From contig NZ_CP151657.1 in the NCBI RefSeq assembly GCF_038405225.1, positions 2,418,001 through 2,482,000 on the forward strand: 64,000 nt of DNA, read 5' to 3'. The position numbers and the translations under genes are program-made. This DNA comes from Arthrobacter citreus. Its GTDB lineage: Bacteria; Actinomycetota; Actinomycetes; Actinomycetales; Micrococcaceae. The notes under the pieces were generated by a model. The model worked only from the letters and a program-made list of their open reading frames with translations, made no database searches and was not told the DNA's origin. This document shows, piece by piece, positions 34,445 through 44,442 of the stretch (position 1 is its first letter; each line of letters opens with the position of its first letter).

Positions 34445-36115
34445 CTACCGGGTGACCACCACGTGCTCATCGGGCACACAGTGCGTCATGGTCAGGCCCT
34501 CGACATCGCGCGGTCCGTTGGCACCCAGATTCTTCATCCAGGCCTTTTCCGCCTCGGACAGGGTCTGGGTTGCCAGCGGGCCCAGGTCCCGGACCTCCTC
34601 CAGTCCGATGCCCAGGCCCTCGCCGACGCGCGAGCCGAGTTCGTCGTCGCACATGTAGAAGTGCCACAGCATCCGCTCCTGGACCGGACGGACCGCTTCA
34701 CCAATGTTGGCCACAAAATTGGACACCAGGTCGTCCTTCTCCCACTGCTCCATCAGCTGGTAGCGCTGCCCGGCCTGGATGTAGTCATTGGTGCGCGGAA
34801 TCCGTGCCCGGGTCAGTCTGCCCGTGAGGTCCGGCCCCTGCTCCTCGTGCGCCGGCTTGGGCGCCTCGGGGATGCCTCCGGTAATGGAGGGTTCATAGTT
34901 CACGTGCGGATTCTGCCCCGGCGCCAGATCGGTGAAGTAGGACATTTGACCGCCGCGCTGGTTAGTGGCCGCCGGAGCGTGCTTGGGCGAGTTCACCGGC
35001 AGCTGAAGGTAGTTCGGGCCAACCCGGTAGCGCTGGGTGTCGGAGTAGCTGAAGGTGCGGCCCACCAGCATCTTGTCGTCCGAGAAGTCCAGCCCGTCCA
35101 CCAGGACACCGGTGCCGAAGGAAATCTGCTCGGCCTCGTTGTGGTGGTCAGTGATGTTCCGGTTCAGGGTCATGGTGCCGACGTACTTGGGTTCAAAGTC
35201 CTGTTCCGGCCAGGTTTTGGTGTCATCGAGCGGATCCCAGTCCAGCTCCGGATGGTCGTGGTCATCCATCATCTGCACGTAGAGATCCCACTTGGGATAG
35301 TCACCGGATTCGATGGCCTCGTACAGGTCCTTTGAGGCGTGCCCCAGGTCGTTGGCCTGGATGTTGGCGGCGTCTTCCTCGGTCATGGACTTCACGCCCT
35401 GCTGCGGCAGCCAATGATACTTCACCAGCTTGGTGTCACCCTGCTCGTTGACCCACTTGTAGGTGTTTACGCCGAAGCCCTGCATGTGGCGGTAATCCGC
35501 GGGGATGCCGCGCGGGCTGAACAGGTTCACCAGCATGTGCATGGATTCGGGAGTCTGCGACATGAAGTCGAAGATCCGGGCCGGCTCCTGCCGGAAGGTA
35601 ATGGGGTCCGGTTTCAGCGAGTGGATGACGTCGGGGAACTTGATGGCGTCCCGGATGAAGAAGACGCCCAGGTTGTTGCCCACCAAATCCCAGTTGCCGT
35701 CCTCGGTGTAAAACTTCACCGCGAAGCCCCGCGGATCACGGGCGGTCTCGGACGAATCCCGGCCGCCAATCACGGTGGAGAACCGGATGGCGACATCGGT
35801 TTTCTTGCCCGGCTCGGCGAGCAGGCGTGCCCGGGTATAACGGGCAATCGGCTCGTCGCCCCACTTTCCTGAAGCCTCAAATTCACCGTAGGCAACAAAA
35901 CCGCGGGCATGAACCACACGCTCGGGGATGCGTTCGCGGTCGAAGTGGCTGATTTTCTCCAGGAAGGGGTAGTTCTCCAAGGTGGCCGGACCCCGCGGTC
36001 CCACGGTGCGGCTGTTCTGGTTGTCATAGACCGGGTGGCCCTGGCGGGTGGTCAGATGCTGCTGGACGTCCTGCTGTTCGCCGTCGGCGGGGTGCTGATT
36101 CTCTGGCTCTGTCAT
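34445..36115 (-). CDS. katA: catalase (monofunctional heme)
   Basis: 556 aa. Degrades hydrogen peroxide in the cytoplasm. Catalytic His in [14 protein letters not shown], the Asn of [13 protein letters not shown], and the proximal Tyr in [15 protein letters not shown] are all there, plus the NADPH/heme region [10 protein letters not shown]. The ATG ([12 protein letters not shown]) has GGAGAGAACGTG just upstream. Small-subunit clade judging by length. No OxyR or FurA gene is adjacent and no operator is clear. Confidence 0.96.
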   Translation of the reverse strand: MTEPENQHPADGEQQDVQQHLTTRQGHPVYDNQNSRTVGPRGPATLENYPFLEKISHFDRERIPERVVHARGFVAYGEFEASGKWGDEPIARYTRARLLAEPGKKTDVAIRFSTVIGGRDSSETARDPRGFAVKFYTEDGNWDLVGNNLGVFFIRDAIKFPDVIHSLKPDPITFRQEPARIFDFMSQTPESMHMLVNLFSPRGIPADYRHMQGFGVNTYKWVNEQGDTKLVKYHWLPQQGVKSMTEEDAANIQANDLGHASKDLYEAIESGDYPKWDLYVQMMDDHDHPELDWDPLDDTKTWPEQDFEPKYVGTMTLNRNITDHHNEAEQISFGTGVLVDGLDFSDDKMLVGRTFSYSDTQRYRVGPNYLQLPVNSPKHAPAATNQRGGQMSYFTDLAPGQNPHVNYEPSITGGIPEAPKPAHEEQGPDLTGRLTRARIPRTNDYIQAGQRYQLMEQWEKDDLVSNFVANIGEAVRPVQERMLWHFYMCDDELGSRVGEGLGIGLEEVRDLGPLATQTLSEAEKAWMKNLGANGPRDVEGLTMTHCVPDEHVVVTR

Positions 36116-36256
36116 CACGTTCTCTCCGGGTCGGTGTCTGGCTGATCGAGGTGAAGATGTCCCTCTCAACTCTTTATGAGACGTACATCACCCGTCAACC
36201 GCTGTCTGGCCCGGACTGCAGTGGCGGCCAGCGGTCCCGCTTGGCACACTGGGGCC

Positions 36257-36679
36257 ATGACTACTGAAGAGCGCCCGCCCGTTGTGGAACTCACCGCAGA
36301 GCAGAGCTGGAAATACCTGGAGAAGACCTACCACGGCCGTTTGGCGGTCAGCGTGGCCAATCGGCCCAGCATTTATCCGCTGAACTACTACGCGCACGAC
36401 GGCGTCATTCTCTTCCGCACCAGCCCCGGCACCAAGCTGGCGGAGTTGACGGTGAACGACCACGTGGCCTTCGAGGCGGACGGCGTTCACAGTGACCAGG
36501 CCTGGTCCGTGGTGGTCAAAGGCGTTACGCGCCGGCTCGAACACCAAAGCGAGATTGACGCTGCGGACGAGCTTCCGCTTCGACCGTGGGTGCGGACGCT
36601 GAAGTACCGGTACGTGGAGATCCAGCCGGAAAGCATTACCGGGCGGTTCTTCAACCTGGGACCGGAACCGGAGCGGTAA
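36257..36679 (+). CDS. pyridoxamine 5'-phosphate oxidase family protein
   Basis: 140 aa. Split-barrel flavoprotein of the PPOX/nitroreductase-like type (GRLAVSVANRPSIYPLNYYA, FRTSPGTKLAEL, then VVKGVTRRLEH). Many members bind FMN, F420 or heme; activity is not proven. Short C-terminal RFFNLGPEPER. The ATG is 6 nt after CACACT; the longer in-frame form upstream would include catalase-side DNA and is unlikely. Confidence 0.85.
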   Translation: MTTEERPPVVELTAEQSWKYLEKTYHGRLAVSVANRPSIYPLNYYAHDGVILFRTSPGTKLAELTVNDHVAFEADGVHSDQAWSVVVKGVTRRLEHQSEIDAADELPLRPWVRTLKYRYVEIQPESITGRFFNLGPEPER

Positions 36680-36683
36680 GTCC

Positions 36684-37580
36684 CTAGGCGGAGGCCAGCT
36701 GCTGAGCGTCGAGAATTCGGATTCCCGCTGCTTTCAACCGCCGGCTTGTCTCCGCCTCGTCCACCCGCTCCCCGACCGTCCGGTCCTCGTCCAGCGGGAC
36801 CACCGAATGCACCACTGAATCCTCGTAGATGTGCACCATGTTGTACGCCTGCCCCGCGTCCTGTCCGCGCGTTCCCGGTACGGTCAGGTCCTGGGTGTAA
36901 CAGGTTGCCGACGCCACGGAGACGGGGATCCCGGCGAAGGTTGCGAAGGTGGAGTAATGCAGGTGCCCGGCAATGATGGACCGGACGTCCGTTCCCTCCA
37001 GCGCTGACGCCAGGTCACGCTGCTGGCGCAGCTCCACCAGGACAGCCAGGTCCTGGACGCTCGGGACCGGGGGATGGTGCATGGCCAGGATGGTGCCTTC
37101 CGGGGCCGGGGTCCTGAGGACCCCGCTCAGCCAGTTCAGCTGGGCGCCGCTCAGCTCCCCGTGATGGTAGCCGGGGACGGTGGTGTCCAGCGTGATGATC
37201 CGCAGGCCGTTGACCTGATAGACACGGTCCACCGGCGCCATATCCGGGGCTTCGTCCAGCAGGGAGGACTTGAAGTTCTCGCGGTTGTCGTGGTTGCCCA
37301 TGGCCCAGATAACCTGAGCTCCCATGCGTTCCGCGGCAGGCAGGACAATGTCGCGGAGTTTGGCGTATGCCTGCGGTTCGCCTTTGTCGGCCAGATCGCC
37401 GGTGAATACGATGGCCTCGGGCTTCTGCCCGGAGCCTTCAAGCCGGCCGAACAGGTCGCCCAGTTTTTCCTGGCTGTCCACGGCTCCGTACAGCGGGTTG
37501 TCGCCGCCTACCAGGTGTGTGTCGCTGAGATGAAGAATGAAATGACGCGGCCGGGGATGCTCGGCCGGGAGGAAATCCAT
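36684..37580 (-). CDS. calcineurin-like metallophosphoesterase (CpdA/3',5'-cNMP phosphodiesterase type)
   Basis: 298 aa. Five metallophosphatase motifs: [10 protein letters not shown] (D-x-H), FTGDLADKG (GDxxD), AMGNHDNR (GNHD), AMHHPPVP, and [10 protein letters not shown] (GHxH). These ligate two metal ions. Members with this spacing hydrolyse cyclic nucleotides or nucleotide esters; specificity unproven. AGAAGGTCC precedes the ATG. Confidence 0.88.
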   Translation of the reverse strand: MDFLPAEHPRPRHFILHLSDTHLVGGDNPLYGAVDSQEKLGDLFGRLEGSGQKPEAIVFTGDLADKGEPQAYAKLRDIVLPAAERMGAQVIWAMGNHDNRENFKSSLLDEAPDMAPVDRVYQVNGLRIITLDTTVPGYHHGELSGAQLNWLSGVLRTPAPEGTILAMHHPPVPSVQDLAVLVELRQQRDLASALEGTDVRSIIAGHLHYSTFATFAGIPVSVASATCYTQDLTVPGTRGQDAGQAYNMVHIYEDSVVHSVVPLDEDRTVGERVDEAETSRRLKAAGIRILDAQQLASA

Positions 37581-37808
37581 GAGGACCTTCTAGTGTCGAC
37601 GACAGCTGCTAGTTCCTTCTCCTCCACTAAAGCAGAGTTTTGAGGAGAGGGTTAACTAAAACCGGCGTGTTCTCCTCCGGACCCTTCAAGCGGCCGTGCG
37701 GGCCGACGCCAGGGGCACCGGCCGCAGCCGGTGGATGATGTGCTCTGGCGCGCTGCCCCTCCCGGCCGTAGGCTCAGGGATGTCAGCGATTTCACGGAAG
37801 GACCCCCC

Positions 37809-38354
37809 ATGAGAATCAGCCACATTCCGCTGCGTCTGGTCACAGGCGCGTACATCTTGAATTCCGGCCTGGGCAAGCGAAACCTCGACAAGGAAAGCGC
37901 GGCCGGCCTGCAGCAGATGGCTTCCAATGCCTTCCCCCAGGTGATGGATCTTGACTCGGAGCGGTTCGGCAAGCTGCTCAGCGCAGCAGAAATTACGGTG
38001 GGGCTGACCCTGTTGATGCCGTTTGTCCCCAGCCGGCTCGCAGGGCTGGTCCTGGGAGCGTTCTCGGGCGGGATGCTCACCATGTACGCCAAAACCCCCG
38101 GCATGACCGAAGCTGACGGCATCCGGCCTTCGGCCCAGGGCACACCGCTGGCCAAGGACGTCTGGATGGCCGGGATTGCCGCTTCGCTGATCCTGGACCG
38201 CAAGAACAGGACCAAGATCAAGGAAGTCACCAAGGTCAAGGAAGTAAAGGTTCCGGCCCCGGTCAAGGCGGGAGTTGCCGCCGCAGCAGTCAAGACGGCC
38301 AAGAACGTCGCCGCAAAGAAGGACAAGAAGGACAGCAAAAAGTCCAAGGCGTAA
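37809..38354 (+). CDS. DoxX-like membrane protein with Lys-rich tail
   Basis: 181 aa. A hydrophobic region of about three segments (LRLVTGAYILNSGL, residues 60-90 VGLTLLMPFVPSRLAGLVLGA) typical of DoxX-like proteins, with an extra helix near residue 120. The last 55 residues are Lys/Ala/Val-rich (TKVKEVKVPAPVKAG, ending KKDKKDSKKSKA), perhaps nucleic-acid or membrane-surface binding. The ATG has GGAAGGACC upstream. Function not known. Confidence 0.8.
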   Translation: MRISHIPLRLVTGAYILNSGLGKRNLDKESAAGLQQMASNAFPQVMDLDSERFGKLLSAAEITVGLTLLMPFVPSRLAGLVLGAFSGGMLTMYAKTPGMTEADGIRPSAQGTPLAKDVWMAGIAASLILDRKNRTKIKEVTKVKEVKVPAPVKAGVAAAAVKTAKNVAAKKDKKDSKKSKA

Positions 38355-38400
38355 ATAGGGCCGGATTCGCTGCAGGAACCGCTATGGCATGATCATCAGC

Positions 38401-39141
38401 ATGCCCCGCATCGAATCCCCGCTCCCCCGCGAGTATCCGATTCGCCGCGTGCAGGAAAGCAGGAACCAGCCCCTTCCACGGACCGGCTGGCCAGCCACTT
38501 TGCCGGCTGTCGCACAGCTTCTGGACCGCGGGCTGGAACTCGGCCGCGCCACAGTGCTGGTGGGTGAGAACGGTTCCGGAAAATCCACCCTGGTGGAATC
38601 GGTGGCGCTTGCTTTCGGCCTGTCTCCGGAAGGCGGATCGACCGGGGCCCGGCACAGCACCAGATCCACGGAATCCGAGCTGGCGGAGCATCTGCAGCTG
38701 ATCCGCTCGCCGGGCAGCACGCGACGCGGATTTTTCCTGCGGGCCGAAACTATGCACGGCTTCTACACATACCTGGAACAAAACCCCCGGGCCGGCCAGC
38801 CCGATATCGATTTCCACTCGCTGTCCCACGGTGAGTCATTTTTGGAGCTGGTGGGTGACAGGTTCCGGGGGTCCGGGCTGTGGGTTCTGGACGAACCCGA
38901 ATCCGCGCTTTCCTTTCAGGGCTGCCTGTCGCTCCTGGCGACGCTAAAGGAAATTATGGACGACCCCGAATCTCAGGTCCTGCTCTCTACCCACTCACCC
39001 ATCCTGGCCGCCCTGCCCGGGGCCCTCGTGTTGGAAGTTGGCCCCTGGGGCCTTCGTCCGACGGCGTGGGAGGAACTGGAGCTGGTCGCGAACTGGCGGA
39101 ATTTCCTCAGCGGGCCTGAGCGCTTCCTGCGCCATCTGTAG
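38401..39141 (+). CDS. AAA-type ATPase (ABC-like, predicted ATPase)
   Basis: 246 aa. Walker A VGENGSGKSTLVE near residue 54, a compact ABC-like core with SHGESFLEL in place of the LSGGQ signature, Walker B LWVLDEPESALS, and a switch His in LLSTHSPILAALPG. This is the class of predicted ATPases of the COG3910 type with no transmembrane partner, possibly a DNA- or RNA-related motor; no substrate known. An in-frame ATG 12 nt upstream is an alternative start. The 3' end overlaps the convergent ASCH gene by 35 bp. Confidence 0.82.
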   Translation: MPRIESPLPREYPIRRVQESRNQPLPRTGWPATLPAVAQLLDRGLELGRATVLVGENGSGKSTLVESVALAFGLSPEGGSTGARHSTRSTESELAEHLQLIRSPGSTRRGFFLRAETMHGFYTYLEQNPRAGQPDIDFHSLSHGESFLELVGDRFRGSGLWVLDEPESALSFQGCLSLLATLKEIMDDPESQVLLSTHSPILAALPGALVLEVGPWGLRPTAWEELELVANWRNFLSGPERFLRHL

Positions 39142-39580
39142 CCGTGCGCGCCGTTTCCGCTGCCGGTAGCAGTTCCACAACACGGAAGCGCTCCATCAGC
39201 ACCACCGTGTCATCGTCAACCGTGAAGGACGGGTCGCCCAGGACGCCGCGGAGTTCGCTGCTGTGCCAAAACTCCTCATGGGCGGCTCTCCACTCCTCAA
39301 GGGTTTCATGGCCCTCGCCTTCGTCCCGCACATGCTGCAAATCCACCGTTCCCAAGCGGCCAAGCCGGATTTCCGTCACTTCAAGGACCGCAAGCGGACG
39401 CTCGCCGCTGTCCACGAGGATGGAACGGTCCCCCGGGCGGGGCAGCGGCTCCCCGCCGTCGTCGTCGTATTGAAGGGCGAGGCTGGTGGTGCTCGTCTTG
39501 GATCCAGCCAGAATGGCGGCGACCAGCGCGTCGCGCAGCGGACCGGGAAAGGCGAATTCGGCGTTGGGCAGGGATTCCAT
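39107..39580 (-). CDS. ASCH domain protein
   Basis: 157 aa. The ASCH fold (RNA- or nucleobase-binding, often near RNA processing or translation factors) is marked by LRDALVAAILAGSKTSTTSL at the N-terminus, GDRSILVDSGERPLAVLEVT in the middle, and the HVRDEGEG segment. The ATG (MESLPNAEF) lies 7 nt after TAGGCT, so it is leaderless-type; the longer in-frame version begins before that promoter. Confidence 0.83.
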   Translation of the reverse strand: MESLPNAEFAFPGPLRDALVAAILAGSKTSTTSLALQYDDDGGEPLPRPGDRSILVDSGERPLAVLEVTEIRLGRLGTVDLQHVRDEGEGHETLEEWRAAHEEFWHSSELRGVLGDPSFTVDDDTVVLMERFRVVELLPAAETARTATDGAGSAQAR

Positions 39581-39687
39581 TCCACGGAGCCTACCGGCTG
39601 GATTGGACGGCGTGGGCCAAACTGGCGGGAGGGACCCTGGCGTGGCTAGGGTGGGCTCCACCGTGCACTGATGCGAAAGGACAACCC

Positions 39688-40629
39688 ATGAACGAGGACC
39701 TGCCCGGGTTTGAGCTTTTTGCCCCCTTCTCGGTGGAGGTGAACGGCATCACGGTAACCGGGCGCATCTCCCGCCCGGACGGTTCCGGAGTTAAGCCGCC
39801 GCTGCTGCTGCTGCATGGGCACCCGGAAACCCACCTGATGTGGCACCGGATAGCCGATGATTTGGCCGCAGAGTTCACCGTCGTGGCCCCGGACCTGCGC
39901 GGGTACGGCGGCTCCTCCAAACCGGCTGGCGAGCCGGACCATTCCACCTACAGCAAGCGCGAAATGGCGAAGGACGCCGTATTGCTGATGGAGCACTTCG
40001 GTGCCGAACGGGGTTTCAGCGGCTTCGCGCTGTGCGCCCATGACCGCGGTGCGCGGGTGGGGCACCGGATGCTGGCCGACAATCCCGGCCTGGTCTCCCG
40101 GGCGATGTTTCTGGACATAGCTCCCACCCTGGACATGTATGCCGCCACCGACCGTGCATTTGCCGAGGCCTATTTCCACTGGTTTTTCCTGATCCAGCCG
40201 GAGCCAATGCCGGAGGCTTTGATCGAAGCCAACCCGCGGGGCTACATCGAGAACATCATGGGTACACGCTATGCCGGGCTGGCGCCGTTTCCCGCTTCGG
40301 TGCTGGACGCCTATGTCGAGGCGCTTTCCTCCCCCGGCGCCGTCCATGCCATGTGCGAGGACTACCGGGCCGCTGCCACCATCGATCTCGAACACGACCG
40401 GGCGGACCGCGGCGCCGGACTCACCCCTGACCTGCCACTGCGTGTGCTCTGGGGACGGCACGGAGTTGTGGAAGCCCAGTTTGATGCACTGGCGCTGTGG
40501 GAAAAGGCGGTGCCCGGCGTCACCGGCAGGGCCGTGGACGCCGGGCACTATCTTCCCGAAGAAGCCCCCGGCGAGGTCCTGGCGGAAATCCTCGACTTCT
40601 TTTCCGGGGGTACTACTCAGCGGGCCTGA
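39688..40629 (+). CDS. alpha/beta hydrolase, fluoroacetate/haloacetate dehalogenase-like
   Basis: 313 aa. Nucleophile Asp in CAHDRGARVGHR (where serine esterases have GxSxG), oxyanion/halide region LLHGHPETHLMWHRIA, and catalytic His in VDAGHYLPEEAPGEV. HWFFLIQPEPMPE matches the cap region of fluoroacetate dehalogenase (FAc-DEX). Halide release is therefore the leading guess, though epoxide hydrolases share the HDRG motif. AAAGGA lies 8 nt upstream of the ATG. It overlaps the convergent ABC gene by 17 bp. Confidence 0.85.
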   Translation: MNEDLPGFELFAPFSVEVNGITVTGRISRPDGSGVKPPLLLLHGHPETHLMWHRIADDLAAEFTVVAPDLRGYGGSSKPAGEPDHSTYSKREMAKDAVLLMEHFGAERGFSGFALCAHDRGARVGHRMLADNPGLVSRAMFLDIAPTLDMYAATDRAFAEAYFHWFFLIQPEPMPEALIEANPRGYIENIMGTRYAGLAPFPASVLDAYVEALSSPGAVHAMCEDYRAAATIDLEHDRADRGAGLTPDLPLRVLWGRHGVVEAQFDALALWEKAVPGVTGRAVDAGHYLPEEAPGEVLAEILDFFSGGTTQRA

Positions 40630-41614
40630 CCAGGCCCTCCGCCACCATCCAGTCAAAGGCCACCTGCTCCGGTTCCTCCCCCTGCACGTCCACCCTGAGG
40701 TTCAGCGAGCGCATGGTCTCATCATTGAGCTTTGCCGCCACCTGCTCCAGCACCGCCTCCAGCTCCGGGTATTTTTGCAGCGTCTCCGTGTAGATCACGG
40801 GCGCCGCGTTATAGGCGGGAAAGAAATTCCGGTCATCCTCCAGCACCACCAGGTCCAGGGCATCAATGCGGCCGTCGGTGGCAAAAACTTCACCCACGTT
40901 GCACTCACCCTGGTCCACCGCTCCGTAAATGGCCCCGGTGTCATAAATTCCGACATTCTGCTCCGGAACAACAGTGCCCCGGTTCAGCCCGTACAGCGCA
41001 AGCATGGGGTTGAACCCGTCCTGCCGTGAGTTGAATTCCGCGTCCACGCAGAAGGTCAGATCCTGCACCGGAAGGTTAGCCAGGTCCGAAATGCTCTGCA
41101 CCCCCAGTTCCTCGGCACGTTTCCGGCTCATGGCCATGGCGTAGGTGTTGTTCAGTTCCGCCGGTGCTCCCCAGGTCAGACCGTTGGCCTGGTCTGCGTC
41201 GTAGACCGCCTGCCACTGCTCCTGCTGGTCCGGAATTCCCAGCTCGTTTCCCAAATACGTCAGCCAGGCAGTTCCGGTGTACTCCCACATCACGTCCGCC
41301 TGTCCGCTGCGCAGGAGTTCACGGGCCGGCAGGCTGCCGGGAACGTTGCTCAGGTCAGTGACCTCGAACCCGGCCGCCTTGGACGCCAGGACTGAAATCT
41401 TGCCGAGGATAAGCTGTTCGGTGAAGTTCTTGGAAGTCACCGTCACCGACGCGTCCTCGGGCAGCCCCTCGATCCGCTCGATGCTTCCGCTGGCCACCGG
41501 CGGCACATAGGATCCCGCGGGCTGGAGTCCGCAGCCGGCCAGAACCAGGACGACGACGGCGAGCGCGGCCGCCAGCGCGGCCCCACTCCGTGATCGCGGC
41601 GGGAGTGGTCGCAT
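40613..41614 (-). CDS. glycine betaine/choline-type ABC transporter substrate-binding lipoprotein (OpuCC-like)
   Basis: 333 aa. Lipobox VVLVLAGC at about residue 28, then the OpuAC/QAT-type domain: VTVTSKNFTEQLILGKISV, WEYTGTAWLTYLG and the downstream VDQGECNVGEVFATDGRI motifs. It binds quaternary-ammonium osmoprotectants (betaine, carnitine, choline) at the outer face. AAAGGACTCTG precedes the ATG, whose first base is shared with the stop of the upstream permease (TGATG). Last of four genes transcribed together. Confidence 0.9.
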   Translation of the reverse strand: MRPLPPRSRSGAALAAALAVVVLVLAGCGLQPAGSYVPPVASGSIERIEGLPEDASVTVTSKNFTEQLILGKISVLASKAAGFEVTDLSNVPGSLPARELLRSGQADVMWEYTGTAWLTYLGNELGIPDQQEQWQAVYDADQANGLTWGAPAELNNTYAMAMSRKRAEELGVQSISDLANLPVQDLTFCVDAEFNSRQDGFNPMLALYGLNRGTVVPEQNVGIYDTGAIYGAVDQGECNVGEVFATDGRIDALDLVVLEDDRNFFPAYNAAPVIYTETLQKYPELEAVLEQVAAKLNDETMRSLNLRVDVQGEEPEQVAFDWMVAEGLVRPAE

Positions 41615-42483
41615 CAGAGTCCTTTCGGGCGGGCCAGATGCTCCACAAGCCGGCCGACCCAGTCCACCATCAGCGCCAGCAGGGCAACCATCACGGCGCC
41701 GGCCACCAGCACGCGGGGAAGGTTCAGGTTCACGCCCGTGGTGATCAGCACCCCCAGACCTCCGCCGTTGATGAAAGTGGCCAGGGCGCCGGTTCCCACC
41801 AGCAGCACCAGGGCCGTGCGGATACCGGCCAGCATCAGTGGAACTGCCAGGGGAAGCTCCACCCGCAGCAGTACCCGCGAGGCGCTCATGCCCATGCCGC
41901 GGCCGGCCTCCACCAGCCGCGGATCCACACTGTCCAGCCCCACCATGGTGTTGCGCAGCACCGGCAGCAGCGCATAGAGGACCAGTGCCACCACCGCCGT
42001 CCAAAAACCAAAGCCCAGCCAAAAAGCCAGCAGGACCACCAGGCCGATGGCCGGAGCCGCCTGGCCGATATTCACGACGGCGAGCACCGGGCCGGTCAGG
42101 AAACGCAGCGGTTTGCGGGTCAGCAGGATGCCCAGGGGAATCGCCACGAGGAGGACGATCACCGCGGAAATCAGCGTCAGGCGCAGGTGTTCCCCGATGT
42201 AAACCCACAGCGTTTCCGGGGACAGCGTGGCCAGTTCGGTCTGCGACAGCTGCGCCGCGGAGAGCCAGAACAGCAGCAGGGCCACGGCGGCAGTTATGCC
42301 GGCCAGCTGCCAGATCAGTCCGCGGACTGAGTTATCCCGGACCGGCTCGCCCGCCGTCGTATTGGTGTAGCGCCGCTCCTTTGAAGCCGCGTCCCTGGAC
42401 CCGGTGTCCCTGGACGCCTTGTCCCGTGGCGCAGGGGCCGGCGCTGAAGCGCGGACTCGCCCGGCGGCTTGGCTGCTGCTCAT
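41614..42483 (-). CDS. osmoprotectant ABC transporter permease (OpuCB/OpuCD type)
   Basis: 289 aa. After a 55-aa charged cytoplasmic extension, about five or six membrane helices. The BPD_transp_1 EAA-like loop is visible (EAGRGMGMSASRVLLRVELPLAVPLMLAGIR, shortened to EAGRGMGMS ... LPLAVPLMLAGIR). Coupled to both neighbours: ATGA with the ATPase and TGATG with the binding protein. Pairs with the other permease to form a heterodimeric channel. Confidence 0.9.
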   Translation of the reverse strand: MSSSQAAGRVRASAPAPAPRDKASRDTGSRDAASKERRYTNTTAGEPVRDNSVRGLIWQLAGITAAVALLLFWLSAAQLSQTELATLSPETLWVYIGEHLRLTLISAVIVLLVAIPLGILLTRKPLRFLTGPVLAVVNIGQAAPAIGLVVLLAFWLGFGFWTAVVALVLYALLPVLRNTMVGLDSVDPRLVEAGRGMGMSASRVLLRVELPLAVPLMLAGIRTALVLLVGTGALATFINGGGLGVLITTGVNLNLPRVLVAGAVMVALLALMVDWVGRLVEHLARPKGL

Positions 42484-43712
42484 TGCCGGCCGGCTTCCGT
42501 GGAGCCCGCCGGAGCGTCGGGCATGCGGCGCACCGAGGCTCCGCCAGCCGTCCCGCCGCGTGCCGCCGGTCCCCGGGCACGCACCGCCTGCAGGGTCAGC
42601 GGCGCGTCGATAACGCCGTCGAGCCTTCCCTGCGCGTCGGTGACCAGCGCCAGGCCCGGGGCAGAGACCAGAATGGTATTCAACGCATCGGCAAGGCTGT
42701 CGTCAGGGCCCACCAGTGGCAGGTCCGTGGCCCGATCGGCCGGCAGCGACGGCAGCTGCTCGAGTTCGGCAACCGGCAGCCAGGCCAGGGGCCGCCCCTC
42801 CCCGTCCACGACGGCCGCATAGTCCTGTCCCGCTTCCAGGGCCCGCGCCAACAGATCCCGCGGACTGTCCTCCACGGTTCCCGTCACCACCGGCAGCGCC
42901 GGGACGGCGCTCACATGGGCAAGCCCCAGCTGCTTTAGGCCGGCGTCGGAACCTATGAACTGACGGACAAAGTCATTCGCCGGAGCAGCAAGGATCCGCT
43001 CCGGGGAATCGTACTGGACCAGCCGCCCGCCTTCGGCGAACACCGCAATCCGGTCCCCCAGTTTTACTGCCTCGTTGAAATCGTGGGTCACGAAGACAAT
43101 GGTCTTTTGCAGATCGGAGTGGATGCTGATCAGTTCATCCTGCAGCCGCTCCCGGGTGATCGGATCCACGGCACCGAACGGTTCGTCCATCAACAGCACC
43201 GGAGGATCGGCGGCGAGCGCCCGGGCCACCCCCACCCGCTGCTGCTGGCCACCGGAAAGCTCCTTGGGATACCGGTCCCTGTACCGGTCCGGGTCCAGGG
43301 ACACCAGCTCGAGCAGTTCATCAACGCGACGCGCGGTCCGTGCCTTGTCCCACCCCAGCATCGAGGGAACGACGGCGATGTTAGCCGCCACGCTCATATG
43401 CGGGAACAGCCCTCCGGCCTGGATCACGTACCCGATGCCGCGGCGCAGTTCGTCGGCGTCGGCACCGGTGATGTCGTTGCCGCCCAGCAGGATCCGCCCG
43501 GAAGTCGGTTCGATCAGCCGGTTGATCATTTTCAGGGTGGTCGTTTTCCCGCAGCCGGACGGACCAACAAGCATGACCATGTCTCCGGCCCGTATCTCCA
43601 TGGTCAGCTCATTCACAGCCGAGCGGTCCTGCCCGGGAAAGCGTTTGGTGACGTTCTCGAGCAGGATTCCTTCGGAGGATGGCGGTGACGTGGAAAGATT
43701 CGATTCAGACAC
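42480..43712 (-). CDS. osmoprotectant ABC transporter ATP-binding protein with CBS domains (OpuCA/ProV)
   Basis: 410 aa. Walker A GPSGCGKTT near residue 48, signature LSGGQQQR, Walker B LLMDEPFGAVDP, switch FVTHDFNEA, then two CBS-type repeats in the C-terminal 130 residues (DYAAVVDGEGRPLAWLPV; PLVGPDDSLADALNTILV). In OpuA and OpuC the CBS module senses ionic strength or c-di-AMP to gate uptake. GTG start (VSESNLSTS) with GAGG upstream. It overlaps the upstream permease by 8 bp and downstream by 4 bp. Confidence 0.9.
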   Translation of the reverse strand: MSESNLSTSPPSSEGILLENVTKRFPGQDRSAVNELTMEIRAGDMVMLVGPSGCGKTTTLKMINRLIEPTSGRILLGGNDITGADADELRRGIGYVIQAGGLFPHMSVAANIAVVPSMLGWDKARTARRVDELLELVSLDPDRYRDRYPKELSGGQQQRVGVARALAADPPVLLMDEPFGAVDPITRERLQDELISIHSDLQKTIVFVTHDFNEAVKLGDRIAVFAEGGRLVQYDSPERILAAPANDFVRQFIGSDAGLKQLGLAHVSAVPALPVVTGTVEDSPRDLLARALEAGQDYAAVVDGEGRPLAWLPVAELEQLPSLPADRATDLPLVGPDDSLADALNTILVSAPGLALVTDAQGRLDGVIDAPLTLQAVRARGPAARGGTAGGASVRRMPDAPAGSTEAGRQ

Positions 43713-44346
43713 GGATACCTCGCGGAATTGTGAGCCTGCCCAGTCCAACGAGCAGCAGGTCAAGGATGAGGGCCAGCAGCACTACGCCAACCACTCCGGT
43801 CACCACCGATTCCAGGGAGTTGGCCCCGCCCAGCCTGGACAGTCCGGAGAAGATGAACCCTCCCAGTCCCGGGCCGAGGGCGTAGGCGGCCACGGCGGCT
43901 ATCCCCATCACCATCTGCCCGGAAACACGGATGCCGGCCAGGATCACCGGCCATGCCAGGGGAAGCTCAATCCGGTAGAAGATACGGATCCGTCCCATGC
44001 CCAAACCCCGGGCAGCTTCCACGGTGTTTGCCTGCACCTCCGACAACCCCACGATGGCGTTGCGGAGGATCGGCAGCAGGGCGAAGAAGCCCACCACAAC
44101 AACTGCCGGGCGTACCCCGAACCCCAGGGGCGCGATCAGTAACCCGATCATCGCAAAGGAAGGAATGGTCAGGCCGATGGCGCTGATGCTGTCCGCTGCC
44201 GAATGCAGGACGGGGTTCCGGTAGGTCAGTGCCGCCGCCAGGACCGCCAGCACGGCGGCAGCCACGAGGCACTGGGCCACTAAGCTGAAGTGCTGCCAAC
44301 TGGAAAACAGGATGTCGTTAAAACGCTGGGACACGAAGTCATTCAC
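43705..44346 (-). CDS. osmoprotectant ABC transporter permease (first gene of operon)
   Basis: 213 aa with about five helices and the EAA-type loop EAARGLGMGRIRIFYRIEL near residue 122, matching the second permease. GTG start; the upstream ribosome site is weak. First gene of the four-gene operon. The 96-bp gap to the next gene upstream holds only short GC-rich repeats, with no operator I can name. Confidence 0.88.
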   Translation of the reverse strand: MNDFVSQRFNDILFSSWQHFSLVAQCLVAAAVLAVLAAALTYRNPVLHSAADSISAIGLTIPSFAMIGLLIAPLGFGVRPAVVVVGFFALLPILRNAIVGLSEVQANTVEAARGLGMGRIRIFYRIELPLAWPVILAGIRVSGQMVMGIAAVAAYALGPGLGGFIFSGLSRLGGANSLESVVTGVVGVVLLALILDLLLVGLGRLTIPRGIRV

Positions 44347-44442
44347 GCCAAACCCACTTCATCTCTCGGTGGGGAGCCTGCGGTAATTCCAGCCTAGACC
44401 GGGCCCGGACACCTGTGCAGGGGCAAGCCCCGGCAGCGGGTC